A stretch of 52,448 nucleotides of DNA from Oscillospiraceae bacterium (GTDB lineage Bacteria > Bacillota > Clostridia > Oscillospirales > Ruminococcaceae). The stretch covers positions 1 to 52,448 of the forward strand of contig SFFJ01000021.1 of the NCBI GenBank assembly GCA_004557855.1, written 5' to 3'. The notes under the pieces are model-generated. The model saw only the letters and a list, made by a program, of their open reading frames with translations, ran no database searches and was not told where the DNA came from. This document shows, piece after piece, positions 23,085 through 29,763 of the stretch (position 1 is the stretch's first letter; each line of letters begins with the position of its first letter). Position numbers and translations under genes: made by a program.

Positions 23085-24545
23085 TTATTTTTCGTTCATC
23101 TCTTCCATCAGGCGCTGCTTGGTATCCCACAGCTTCTGCGAAAGATCGACATAATAGGTGTGGGGATACTCAAAGCGCTTGACCTCATCCCACAAGGTGT
23201 CCATCTGCTCGGCGCAGTAGCTGCGGATTTCCTCCAGCGTGGGGGAGGTGTAGCACTGCACGCCCTTTTTGAAGATCGGCACCTGCAGCTTTTCGGCGCG
23301 GAAATTGGTCAGGGTCTTTTTCTTCCAGATATCGTTGGGGTCAAAGATGGTAAAGGGCTTGGTGTCATCTACCTCCTCGTCCGCCAGCACAATATAATCG
23401 GCCAGCGCCTTGCCGTTATCCCGGCCGTAGAAGCGGTAGACCTCCTTAAAGCCGGGGGTGGTGATCTTCTGGGCGGTTTCGCTCAATTTGATTTTGGGCA
23501 CCAGCTCGCCACAGTCATTTTCAATGGCGACCAGCTTATAAACGCCGCCGAAAACCGGCTCATTTTTACTGGTGATGAGGTTTTCACCCACGCCGAAGGA
23601 GTCCAGCTTGGCATCCTGCAGCAGCAGGTCACGGATGATATATTCATCCAGCGAATTGGAGGCCATGATCTTGACATCCGAAAAGCCGGCCTCATCCAGC
23701 ATCTTGCGGGCCTTTTTGGAAAGATAGGCAAGGTCGCCGCTATCCAAACGGATGCTCTTGGGGCGGAAGCCCTTGGGAACGATCACCTCATTGAATACCC
23801 GGATGGCATTGGGCACGCCGGATTTGAGGACGTTATAGGTATCCACCAGCAGGCAGCAGTTATCGGGATAGGTTTCGGCATAGGCCTTAAAGGCCTCGTA
23901 CTCGGTATCGAAGGCCTGTACCCAGCTGTGCGCCATGGTGCCGGAGGCCGGAACGCCCATCATGCGGTCGCTGATGGTGCAGGCGGTACCGGCGCACCCC
24001 GCGATATAGGCCGCACGCGCACCCAGCATGGCGCCGTCATAGCCCTGCGCCCGGCGGGAGCCGAATTCCACAATGGTACGCCCCTGCGCCGCCCGGATCA
24101 GGCGGCTGGCCTTGGTGGCGATCAGCGTTTCAAAGTTGAAGGTGACCAGCAGCATGGTCTCGATCATCTGCACCTGCTCCAGCGGACCGCGCACGGTAAT
24201 GATCGGCTCATTGGGGAAAATGGGGGTACCCTCCCTGATGCTCCAGACATCACAGCAGAACTTGAAATTCCGCAGGAAGTTGAAGAATTCCTCCGAGAAA
24301 CAGCCCTTTTTACGGAAATACTCAACGTCCTCCTCGGTGAAGGAAAGTCCGTTGATGAGCTCGATGACCTGCTGCAGCCCGGCATAGATGGCAAAGCCGC
24401 CGTTTTCCGGCACACGGCGGAAAAAGACATCAAAGACGGCGATCTTATCCTGGATACCGGCGTGGAAATAACCGTTGATCATCGAGTATTCATAGTAGTC
24501 GGTAAGCATGGTCAAATTGCGCTCGCGGGTGAGATATTCACTCAT
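23085..24545 (-). CDS. pncB: Nicotinate phosphoribosyltransferase
   Basis: A 486-residue NAPRTase that joins nicotinate and PRPP in NAD salvage. Characteristic stretches are LTDYYEYSMINGYF at the N-terminus, EFGSRRAQGYDGAMLGARAAY, GTMAHSWVQAF with the catalytic His, the phosphate-binding RLDSGDLAYLS and IMASNSLDEY, and FGVGENLITSKNEP. Length and motif order match the short, monofunctional type. AAAGGA precedes ATG 24545. Its promoter is at 24624-24653 and the leader holds two short GC stems. No riboswitch class could be assigned. Confidence 0.95.
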   Translation of the reverse strand: MSEYLTRERNLTMLTDYYEYSMINGYFHAGIQDKIAVFDVFFRRVPENGGFAIYAGLQQVIELINGLSFTEEDVEYFRKKGCFSEEFFNFLRNFKFCCDVWSIREGTPIFPNEPIITVRGPLEQVQMIETMLLVTFNFETLIATKASRLIRAAQGRTIVEFGSRRAQGYDGAMLGARAAYIAGCAGTACTISDRMMGVPASGTMAHSWVQAFDTEYEAFKAYAETYPDNCCLLVDTYNVLKSGVPNAIRVFNEVIVPKGFRPKSIRLDSGDLAYLSKKARKMLDEAGFSDVKIMASNSLDEYIIRDLLLQDAKLDSFGVGENLITSKNEPVFGGVYKLVAIENDCGELVPKIKLSETAQKITTPGFKEVYRFYGRDNGKALADYIVLADEEVDDTKPFTIFDPNDIWKKKTLTNFRAEKLQVPIFKKGVQCYTSPTLEEIRSYCAEQMDTLWDEVKRFEYPHTYYVDLSQKLWDTKQRLMEEMNEK

Positions 24546-24623
24546 AAAAATATTCCTTTCTGCCGATCATTTTACCCGTAAGGGGTGCAGCGGCGCCGCA
24601 CTCGGCAATGGTGCTTATACTGC

Positions 24624-24653
24624 ATTATACCACCGCCGAGGCGCTTTTGTCTA
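24624..24653 (-). promoter_or_regulatory. pncB promoter
   Basis: Minus-strand TAGACA (24648-24653), 18-bp spacer, TATAAT (24624-24629). The leader then carries GTGCGGC-gcc-GCTGCAC and ACCC/GGGT stems. Confidence 0.6.
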
Positions 24654-24792
24654 CTGATTAAAACGGAAAGCCGCCCTTTGCACGGCACCGCACCGCAAAT
24701 GGGGAATAGCACCCTTGGCGGCACTGTGAATGGGAAATGGTCGGAGCCCGGTATGGCGTTTTCATTTTTTACTATTCTTTTGCAAATTAGGG

Positions 24793-24821
24793 TTGACAAA
24801 TTTATCTAACTGTGGTAAAAT
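24793..24821 (+). promoter_or_regulatory. Strong promoter of an orphan leader
   Basis: TTGACA (24793-24798), 17-bp spacer, TAAAAT (24816-24821). No intact gene follows; the transcript meets a terminator within about 70 nt. Confidence 0.7.
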
Positions 24822-24827
24822 TTGAAT

Positions 24828-24898
24828 TACGATACTGGTACTATCTTCTAACGAGGAAGCAGCCGTGTAGCCAAAAGGCTATGCGGTTGTTTTCTTTT
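24828..24898 (+). ncRNA. Short orphan leader RNA or small RNA ending in a terminator
   Basis: After the strong promoter a ~70-nt transcript is predicted. It contains a CTTC/GAAG hairpin and then a 14-bp stem (24859-24872 with 24877-24890, loop AAAA, several G-U pairs) followed by TTTTCTTTT. This arrangement is typical of a riboswitch or attenuator leader, but the gene it served appears to be gone. It is either a leftover leader or an independent small RNA. No class recognised. Confidence 0.5.
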
Positions 24899-24935
24899 GC
24901 GGTGATATTTTCAGCCTTCATTCCCTTGCCGGAAT

Positions 24936-24975
24936 ACAAAACGACCGCCGCCAAGTCTGCGCTTGGAGGGCGGCC
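24936..24975 (-). terminator. Minus-strand terminator in the decayed region
   Basis: On the minus strand CCGCC-ct-CCAAG pairs with CTTGG-c-GGCGG (24942-24974), followed by TCGTTTTGT. It implies that a minus-strand gene once ended near 25050. Confidence 0.5.
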
Positions 24976-25049
24976 GGTGGGGTTATGGTGGTGCGCAAAA
25001 GGCAGCATAATATGTATTTCCTGTCACAATCGGATAACCCGCCAATTCT

Positions 25050-25240
25050 CTATTCATCATTCGGGTAACACCTGCACCGTTCTATACGCAGTGTAAAATT
25101 TATCGTATCTCCTGCTATTATTCTCATGCCGGCCGGCAGCAGCGCCCGCAGCTGCGGGGCGTCCGGTGCGTTACCGGGGCATCGTAGGAAATGATATCGG
25201 CGCCGCTTTCCCGAATGCCGCCGCCGAACTTTTCTTTCGG
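25050..25240 (-). pseudogene. Possible remnant of a minus-strand gene (ModD/NadC-like?)
   Basis: A short minus-strand stretch reads FGGGIRESGADIISYDAP, reminiscent of the C-terminal GGI...GAD...AP region of NadC/ModD phosphoribosyltransferase-fold proteins, then breaks by frameshift. A terminator at 24936-24975 follows. The match is short and the call is tentative. The rest of 24546-25327 holds only the pncB promoter/leader and the orphan plus-strand leader. Confidence 0.2.
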
Positions 25241-25327
25241 GACTTATTTTGGCGCTCTCCCCGCTTGACGCCGCCCCCGCCGCAGGGTATCATAAAAAAA
25301 CAAATCCACCGAACAGGAGGACCCGAA

Positions 25328-25553
25328 ATGACATACACCGCAGCAGTGATCACCGTCAGCGACAGCACGAGCATGGGGCAGCGCACCGATACCAGCGGCC
25401 CCGCCATCTGCTCAATGCTGGAAGAAGCCGGCTATTCGGGCATCCATACCGCCCATCGTGCCGGATGATATTCCCGCCATCCGGGCCGAGCTGACCGTCT
25501 GCGCCGATGAAAAACAGCTTGATCTGATCATCACCACCGGCGGCACCGGCCTT
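25328..25553 (+). pseudogene. Frameshifted and truncated MoaB/MogA-family gene
   Basis: The start is intact (AGGAGG ribosome site, then MTYTAAVITVSDSTSMGQ as in molybdopterin-binding MoaB/MogA proteins). One extra C in the CCC at 25452-25454 shifts the frame. Restoring it gives IVPDDIPAIRAELT and DLIITTGGTGL, the substrate-binding TTGGTG motif of the family. Directly after that motif the sequence switches to the 3' part of a convergent gene, so about half the domain is missing. In molybdenum cofactor synthesis the family adenylates or binds molybdopterin. This copy cannot be functional. Confidence 0.8.
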
Positions 25554-25775
25554 TTCCATGACGCACAGCCACGCCGCCAGCTCATCCGCCACCTGCACCG
25601 CCGTCAGTTCAAATTCTTTGAGCGCCACCGGTTCGGTCAGCATCAGTCCGGCCAGCAGCGGCAGCTCCACCGGCATGTCGGCAAGGCGCAGGTTCTCCAG
25701 GTAGCTCCCCGCCAGCGGATGCTCCTCCAGCAGCCGAAAAAGCGGCGTGCTGCTGATATATTCATAGTTTATCAT
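25554..25775 (-). pseudogene. Truncated partner gene of the GTPase
   Basis: The start overlaps the GTPase stop codon as ATGA, so it was a translationally coupled second gene. About 74 genuine residues (MINYEYISSTPLFRLLEEHP onward to AAWLCVMEK) precede the junction with the MoaB fragment. Beyond it the frame runs antisense through MoaB to a stop near 25356, giving a chimeric tail. The N-terminal stretch is helical and not confidently assignable; it vaguely resembles DUF1858-like helical caps. The full-length function is unknown. Confidence 0.6.
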
Positions 25776-26464
25776 GCTTCGTTAAACTCCATTTTCTTTA
25801 ACATTCCCATCTGGTAGCTTTCCCCGATGCGCCGTTCCTCGGTGCAGTAGCTGCATACCGCCGATGGCGTAGTGAAGCGCAGCTTCTTTTCCCGCAGGGT
25901 ATCGCACGCCGGGGCTTGCAGCGCATAGCGCTTTAATGCCGTTGCGCCCTGCCCGGTTATGCCGTTCACGAAAAGCACCCGTGCCGTGGTATTCACCTGC
26001 CGCACATGGAAGGCAAATACCTCCCGCTCCGCCTGACTGACGATATCCCCCTTGGTGATGATGACATAGTCGGCCATTTTCAGCATGGGGCCTATCTTGC
26101 GGGGGGTGTTCACCCCGGCTATGGCGTCGATGACGCAGATGGCCGGAACACCGTTAATATAGGGGGAGCAGCGGTTGCACAGCCCTGCGCTTTCGGTGAT
26201 AAGCCATTCCAGGCCCTTCTTTTTGCCCCACGCCACGGCGTCCTCTATGTTGCTGACAAAGTAATGGTCCGGGCAGGTGGCGCCGGAAAAGCCCGTGACC
26301 ACCGGCACCCCGGCCTCCCGGTAACGCAGGTGGTCAAAGGAGGTTAGGCAGTCGAATTTCACTACCCCGGCCATTCCGCGCGGCACGCCAAGGGCGGCAA
26401 TCAGCTGCAAAATGACCGAGGTTTTGCCCGAGGAGGGCGGCCCTGCTACGACCAGCAACTTCAT
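25772..26464 (-). CDS. SIMIBI-class P-loop GTPase (CobW/HypB-like), function unknown
   Basis: A protein of about 230 residues beginning at its P-loop: GPPSSGKT (8-15). It has a Walker-B-type LEWLITESAG followed by a CNRC pair, CVIDAIAGV, the guanine-specificity-like TKGD in IITKGDIV, and a C-terminal CSYC pair followed by ERRIGESYQMGMLKK. This architecture fits metallochaperone-type GTPases that insert or deliver a metal or cofactor; the metal is not indicated. The ATG at 26464 places the P-loop at the N-terminus; ATG at 26485 is possible and neither has a good ribosome site. Its downstream coupled gene is truncated, so the module is probably disabled. Confidence 0.7.
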   Translation of the reverse strand: MKLLVVAGPPSSGKTSVILQLIAALGVPRGMAGVVKFDCLTSFDHLRYREAGVPVVTGFSGATCPDHYFVSNIEDAVAWGKKKGLEWLITESAGLCNRCSPYINGVPAICVIDAIAGVNTPRKIGPMLKMADYVIITKGDIVSQAEREVFAFHVRQVNTTARVLFVNGITGQGATALKRYALQAPACDTLREKKLRFTTPSAVCSYCTEERRIGESYQMGMLKKMEFNEA

Positions 26465-26497
26465 TTTTTCTACGATCTTTCGCATTATTCTTTCACA

Positions 26498-26526
26498 AGT
26501 ATAGGTCTTATCTTCCCCATCGCCAA
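26498..26526 (-). promoter_or_regulatory. Possible GTPase gene promoter
   Basis: Minus-strand TTGGCG (26521-26526), 17-bp spacer, TATACT (26498-26503). The rest of the 26486-26763 interval shows no convincing gene or RNA. Confidence 0.4.
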
Positions 26527-26763
26527 GCGATGCATCCGAATGTTCCGCTATTGCGAACACCCGGCGTTTTCCTGCCCGCTTTTTGCCCTTCTCCCCCGCT
26601 GCTGCCGCAAAAAAACATAAATCGACGACTGCCCCCCTGCGGTGCTCATGCCATATGGGCTGCACTTGCAGGGTACCGCCTGTGTATGATAAACCTGCGT
26701 TCTGCCCGTCCTATATTTCTTACGGGAATGGTCCGGGATTGATATCCCCTTTTTGCAACAGCA

Positions 26764-26797
26764 ATAAAATGCCCACCTCGGGGGTTCCGGGGTGGGC
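26764..26797 (-). terminator. Terminator after the 26803 gene
   Basis: GCCCACC/GGTGGGC (26771-26777 and 26791-26797) followed on the minus strand by ATTTTATT. Confidence 0.7.
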
Positions 26798-26802
26798 TGT
26801 AT

Positions 26803-27354
26803 TTATGCTGCGGCCGGCGGGCTGCTTTCGGCTTCCTTCTGCGTCAGCGCCGCCCCTTTCGGGATGGTCAGCTGCGCCTGCTCGGTATAGGTGGCAAAGG
26901 GCTCCTCGGTGGCGGGGTCCTGCCCGGTGTGGTACACCTGTATGGTAACGGTAAGGGGATAGTTGCCGGGCTGCGGCAGCACCTCCGGGTAGGCATACAG
27001 CAGGTGCTCCCCCACCCCTATTATCGGCGTGGTCAGCAGAATGGTATCATCGGCCATGGTGTACCGCACCCGCATGCTGCATTCGTTGCCGGGGGTGTTT
27101 TCCAGCATCACCGCTATGCTGCCGTCCGCCGCTGCGGAAAGGCTGCCGTTATAGAGATACCAGAAGTATTCCGGGGTGGTATTGACGGGGGCGTTTTCAT
27201 AGCCGGGCAGCCGTCCGCTGTGTATGGCGGTATCGGCCGGCGGGGTGGGCCCGGGGGCGACCGACTGCGGCATAAACAGCGCCAGCGCCAGCCCGATGCC
27301 GACCGCAGCTGCGGCAATCAGCAGAGCCGAACCGATCTTTTTCACTGCGGTCAT
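26803..27354 (-). CDS. Membrane-anchored extracytoplasmic protein, unknown function
   Basis: A 183-residue protein with one N-terminal membrane segment (about 7-28) and an exported region with PxP-rich linker (APGPTPPAD) and a beta-sandwich-like body (EYFWYLYNGSL, RVRYTMADDTILLTTPII, YPLTVTIQVYHTG). The composition resembles small Firmicute surface proteins. ATG at 27354 gives GGAGG an 8-base spacing; the ATG two codons earlier is too close. It has its own promoter and terminator and lies 115 bp downstream of another single-pass protein gene. No homologue recognised. Confidence 0.75.
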   Translation of the reverse strand: MTAVKKIGSALLIAAAAVGIGLALALFMPQSVAPGPTPPADTAIHSGRLPGYENAPVNTTPEYFWYLYNGSLSAAADGSIAVMLENTPGNECSMRVRYTMADDTILLTTPIIGVGEHLLYAYPEVLPQPGNYPLTVTIQVYHTGQDPATEEPFATYTEQAQLTIPKGAALTQKEAESSPPAAA

Positions 27355-27391
27355 GCGCATCCCCCTCCGACATCATAAAAATAACAGCACC

Positions 27392-27420
27392 ATTATACCC
27401 TAAACGACGCAAAAAGACAA
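27392..27420 (-). promoter_or_regulatory. Promoter of the 26803 gene
   Basis: Minus-strand TTGTCT (27415-27420), 17-bp spacer, TATAAT (27392-27397). Confidence 0.7.
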
Positions 27421-27423
27421 CCG

Positions 27424-27461
27424 TTCCCACGCAAAAACCCCCGACCGGAATCGATCGGGGG
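27424..27461 (-). terminator. Terminator after the 27470 gene
   Basis: CCCCCGA/TCGGGGG (27438-27444 and 27455-27461) followed on the minus strand by TTTTTGC. Confidence 0.8.
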
Positions 27462-27469
27462 TGATGTGC

Positions 27470-28234
27470 TTACGGGGAGACCATGCTGCTGCTCAACCCG
27501 CCGGAGGAAGAGTTGAAATTATCCACACGACCGGTAGCGGGGTCAAACTCGCCATCCACACGGGTATCACCGGTAATGGTGGAAACCGCATACAGATAAA
27601 AGGTTTTATCCGCCTTGCGCAGCTCGTACAGCATATACTTGGAGGGCTCCTCCTCCAGGTCGCCGGAGCTGTCATAGTTGATGCTCAAAACCGTTGTAGG
27701 CGGCACATACCCGATGATGAGCTGGCAGCCATCCTGCTTCATGGTGATCTTCTCCACACGGGGGGTCGCAAAGCCGGTCATGGCGATGATGGGCACATGG
27801 TACGAGACGATCTCGCTGTCATACTGGTAGGCGTTTTCCATATCGCCTATCGTCTTGTGCTCCAGCTTCACATCCGGGCCGAACAGGACCACCGCCTGCG
27901 ACTCCACATCCGTTGCGGGAATGACCATGCGGTCGTATTCATCAAACTGGTAGCTGCCCCGGCGGTCGCCCAGCATACAGGCCCACAGGCTGCTTTGCAG
28001 CAGGAATTCATTATCACAGGAAGCGGGGTCGGTAAAGTCGGGCGGGTCAAACATGACCACCGGCAGCAGCATCTGCTCAAATCTCGTCTTTTGGGCGGTG
28101 TTGTCTGCCAGGTTGCGGGTCAGGTCAAAGCACCAGGTGAATACGGTATACAGTCCTATCACGCACAGCACGATAAAAACGAGGCCAATGGGTGCCGTAT
28201 GACGGTTGCGGGCATTCGTTTTTTCAGTACTCAT
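27470..28234 (-). CDS. Single-pass membrane protein of unknown function
   Basis: A 254-residue protein with a basic N-terminus, one membrane helix (about 16-36) and an extracytoplasmic domain of ~210 residues. The domain alternates charged turns and beta-type stretches (VVLFGPDVKLEHKTIGD, QLIIGYVPPTTVLSIN) and ends in a Ser/Gly-rich tail. No lipobox or catalytic motif is visible. AAAGGAA precedes ATG 28234. It lies 33 bp after the corC-like gene stop and may be on the same transcript. A surface or membrane accessory role is only suggested by topology. Confidence 0.8.
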   Translation of the reverse strand: MSTEKTNARNRHTAPIGLVFIVLCVIGLYTVFTWCFDLTRNLADNTAQKTRFEQMLLPVVMFDPPDFTDPASCDNEFLLQSSLWACMLGDRRGSYQFDEYDRMVIPATDVESQAVVLFGPDVKLEHKTIGDMENAYQYDSEIVSYHVPIIAMTGFATPRVEKITMKQDGCQLIIGYVPPTTVLSINYDSSGDLEEEPSKYMLYELRKADKTFYLYAVSTITGDTRVDGEFDPATGRVDNFNSSSGGLSSSMVSP

Positions 28235-28267
28235 AGCAGGTTCCTTTCATTTGGGTGGGGTAAGGGG

Positions 28268-29572
28268 TCAGGCGTCCTTTTCCTTTTCACCGGCCTTGGC
28301 CTTTTCGGCCTCTTTTTCGGGGTCGGGCGCCAGGCAGACGCGCATTTTTTCTATCTTCTGCTCCTCCATTTCCAGCACGGTAAAGGTAAGCCGTCCCAGC
28401 TGGAAGGTTTCGCCCACCGTGGGAATATGATCCAGCAGCGAAAGCGCCAGACCGTTCATGGTATCGTAGTCGTCCTCCTCGATATCCGAAGGATGATAGT
28501 CGATCTCATCCAGGAAGTCATCCACCGGCATATCGCCGCTGATCTCGAAGGTATCGGGGTTTACCTCGGTAAACTCGGTAACGACCTCATCCCGTTCATC
28601 GTAGATCTCGCCGACCAGCTCCTCCAGCACGTCCTCCATGGTAACGATGCCGAGGGTGCCGCCGTAGTCATCCATCACAATGGCGATATGTATCTTCTTG
28701 CGCTGGAATTCGGAAAGCAGCCGGGCGATCTTCATGCTGCGGTGAACATACATCGGCTCGGTCATCAGCTTTTTCAGTTCAAAGTTCTTATTGAGCAGGG
28801 CGGCCTGCAGAATATCCCGGGAATGAACCACACCGATGATGTGATCCACCGTTTCACTGTATACGGGAATACGGGAAAAGCCTTCCTCGGTGATGACCTG
28901 CAATACCTCCTGCGGGGTGGAGTCCTCATTGATGGCGACCATATTGACACGGGGGGTAAGGATATCCTCCACTGCGGTGTCATTGAATTCCAAAGCAGAC
29001 TGGACCAGCTCCTTTTCCTGCTCCTCCAGTACGCCCTCCTCCTCGATGGTATCCAGCATATACATCAGTTCCTGCTCGGTAATGGTCGGCTGCTCCTCGC
29101 CGTCCTCCTTTTTCTTGAAGGGCTGCATGAGCCGCAGGAACAAAAAGCTGAACGGGGTAAAGATGACCATAAGGATACGCAGTACCCCGGCAAACGCCAT
29201 CGAAATGCTCTCGGCGTTCATCTTGGCAAAGCTCTTGGGGATAATTTCACCGAAGGTGAGAACGACAAGGGTGGAAATACCGGTGGCAATCGCAACCGCA
29301 TAATTTTTGAAGTACGCAGTGGCGATCACTGTGACCAATGAGGAAATGGCGATATTAACAAGGTTATTGCCGATAAGGATGGTCGCAATCAGCTTATCGT
29401 ATTGCGCAGCGACCTTGACCGCCTGTGCGGCACGCTTATTGCCGTCCTCGGCCATGGTGCGCAGACGGATCATATTTGCCGCGGAAAACGCGGTCTCGGA
29501 TGCGGAAAAGAAAGCGGATAACAGTAACAGGATCAGAATAAGTAGGTAGGTTGTACTGCCTATGTCGTCCAA
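28268..29572 (-). CDS. CorC/CNNM-type (HlyC/TlyC) transporter with CBS domains
   Basis: A protein of about 434 residues with the order DUF21 membrane domain (four hydrophobic segments within 1-150; SAFFSASETAFSAAN and TFGEIIPKSFAK are diagnostic), a CBS pair (about 200-320; LTPRVNMVAI, RIPVYSETVDHIIGVVHSRD) and a CorC_HlyC domain (about 340-430). Members export or sense Mg2+ or related divalent cations. The start TTG at 29572 has AAGGAG about 10 bases upstream; GTG at 29584 is only one base after it and unlikely. A GC hairpin sits at the mRNA 5' end. Together with MgtE, the window encodes both import and probable export of Mg2+. Confidence 0.9.
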   Translation of the reverse strand: MDDIGSTTYLLILILLLLSAFFSASETAFSAANMIRLRTMAEDGNKRAAQAVKVAAQYDKLIATILIGNNLVNIAISSLVTVIATAYFKNYAVAIATGISTLVVLTFGEIIPKSFAKMNAESISMAFAGVLRILMVIFTPFSFLFLRLMQPFKKKEDGEEQPTITEQELMYMLDTIEEEGVLEEQEKELVQSALEFNDTAVEDILTPRVNMVAINEDSTPQEVLQVITEEGFSRIPVYSETVDHIIGVVHSRDILQAALLNKNFELKKLMTEPMYVHRSMKIARLLSEFQRKKIHIAIVMDDYGGTLGIVTMEDVLEELVGEIYDERDEVVTEFTEVNPDTFEISGDMPVDDFLDEIDYHPSDIEEDDYDTMNGLALSLLDHIPTVGETFQLGRLTFTVLEMEEQKIEKMRVCLAPDPEKEAEKAKAGEKEKDA

Positions 29573-29612
29573 AAAAATACACACTCCTTGTTTGGTTAAA
29601 AAAATATTGTCA

Positions 29613-29664
29613 TACCGCCGGGGCGGTACTTTTTTATTGTAGCAAAAATGATGGTTTACGGCAA
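29613..29664 (-). promoter_or_regulatory. corC promoter and 5' hairpin
   Basis: Minus-strand TTGCCG (29659-29664), 17-bp spacer, TACAAT (29636-29641). The predicted mRNA begins at the stem TACCGCC/GGCGGTA (29613-29628). Confidence 0.6.
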
Positions 29665-29704
29665 GGCTGCGGGGGAAATGTTCAGTTTTTATTCACAGCT
29701 TTGC

Positions 29705-29749
29705 CGTAAAAAGCGAGGCACGGGTAATAAACTCTCCCCTGCCCCGCTT
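29705..29749 (-). terminator. pnp terminator
   Basis: AAGCG and CGCTT (29711-29715, 29745-29749) with a second paired block GGCA/TGCC inside, followed on the minus strand by TTTTTAC. Confidence 0.65.
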
Positions 29750-29763
29750 GGCTTACGTCTTGA

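Noticed and set aside
24546..24650. NAD-type riboswitch upstream of pncB
   Set aside because: Only two short GC stems are visible and no conserved core of a known NAD riboswitch could be matched.
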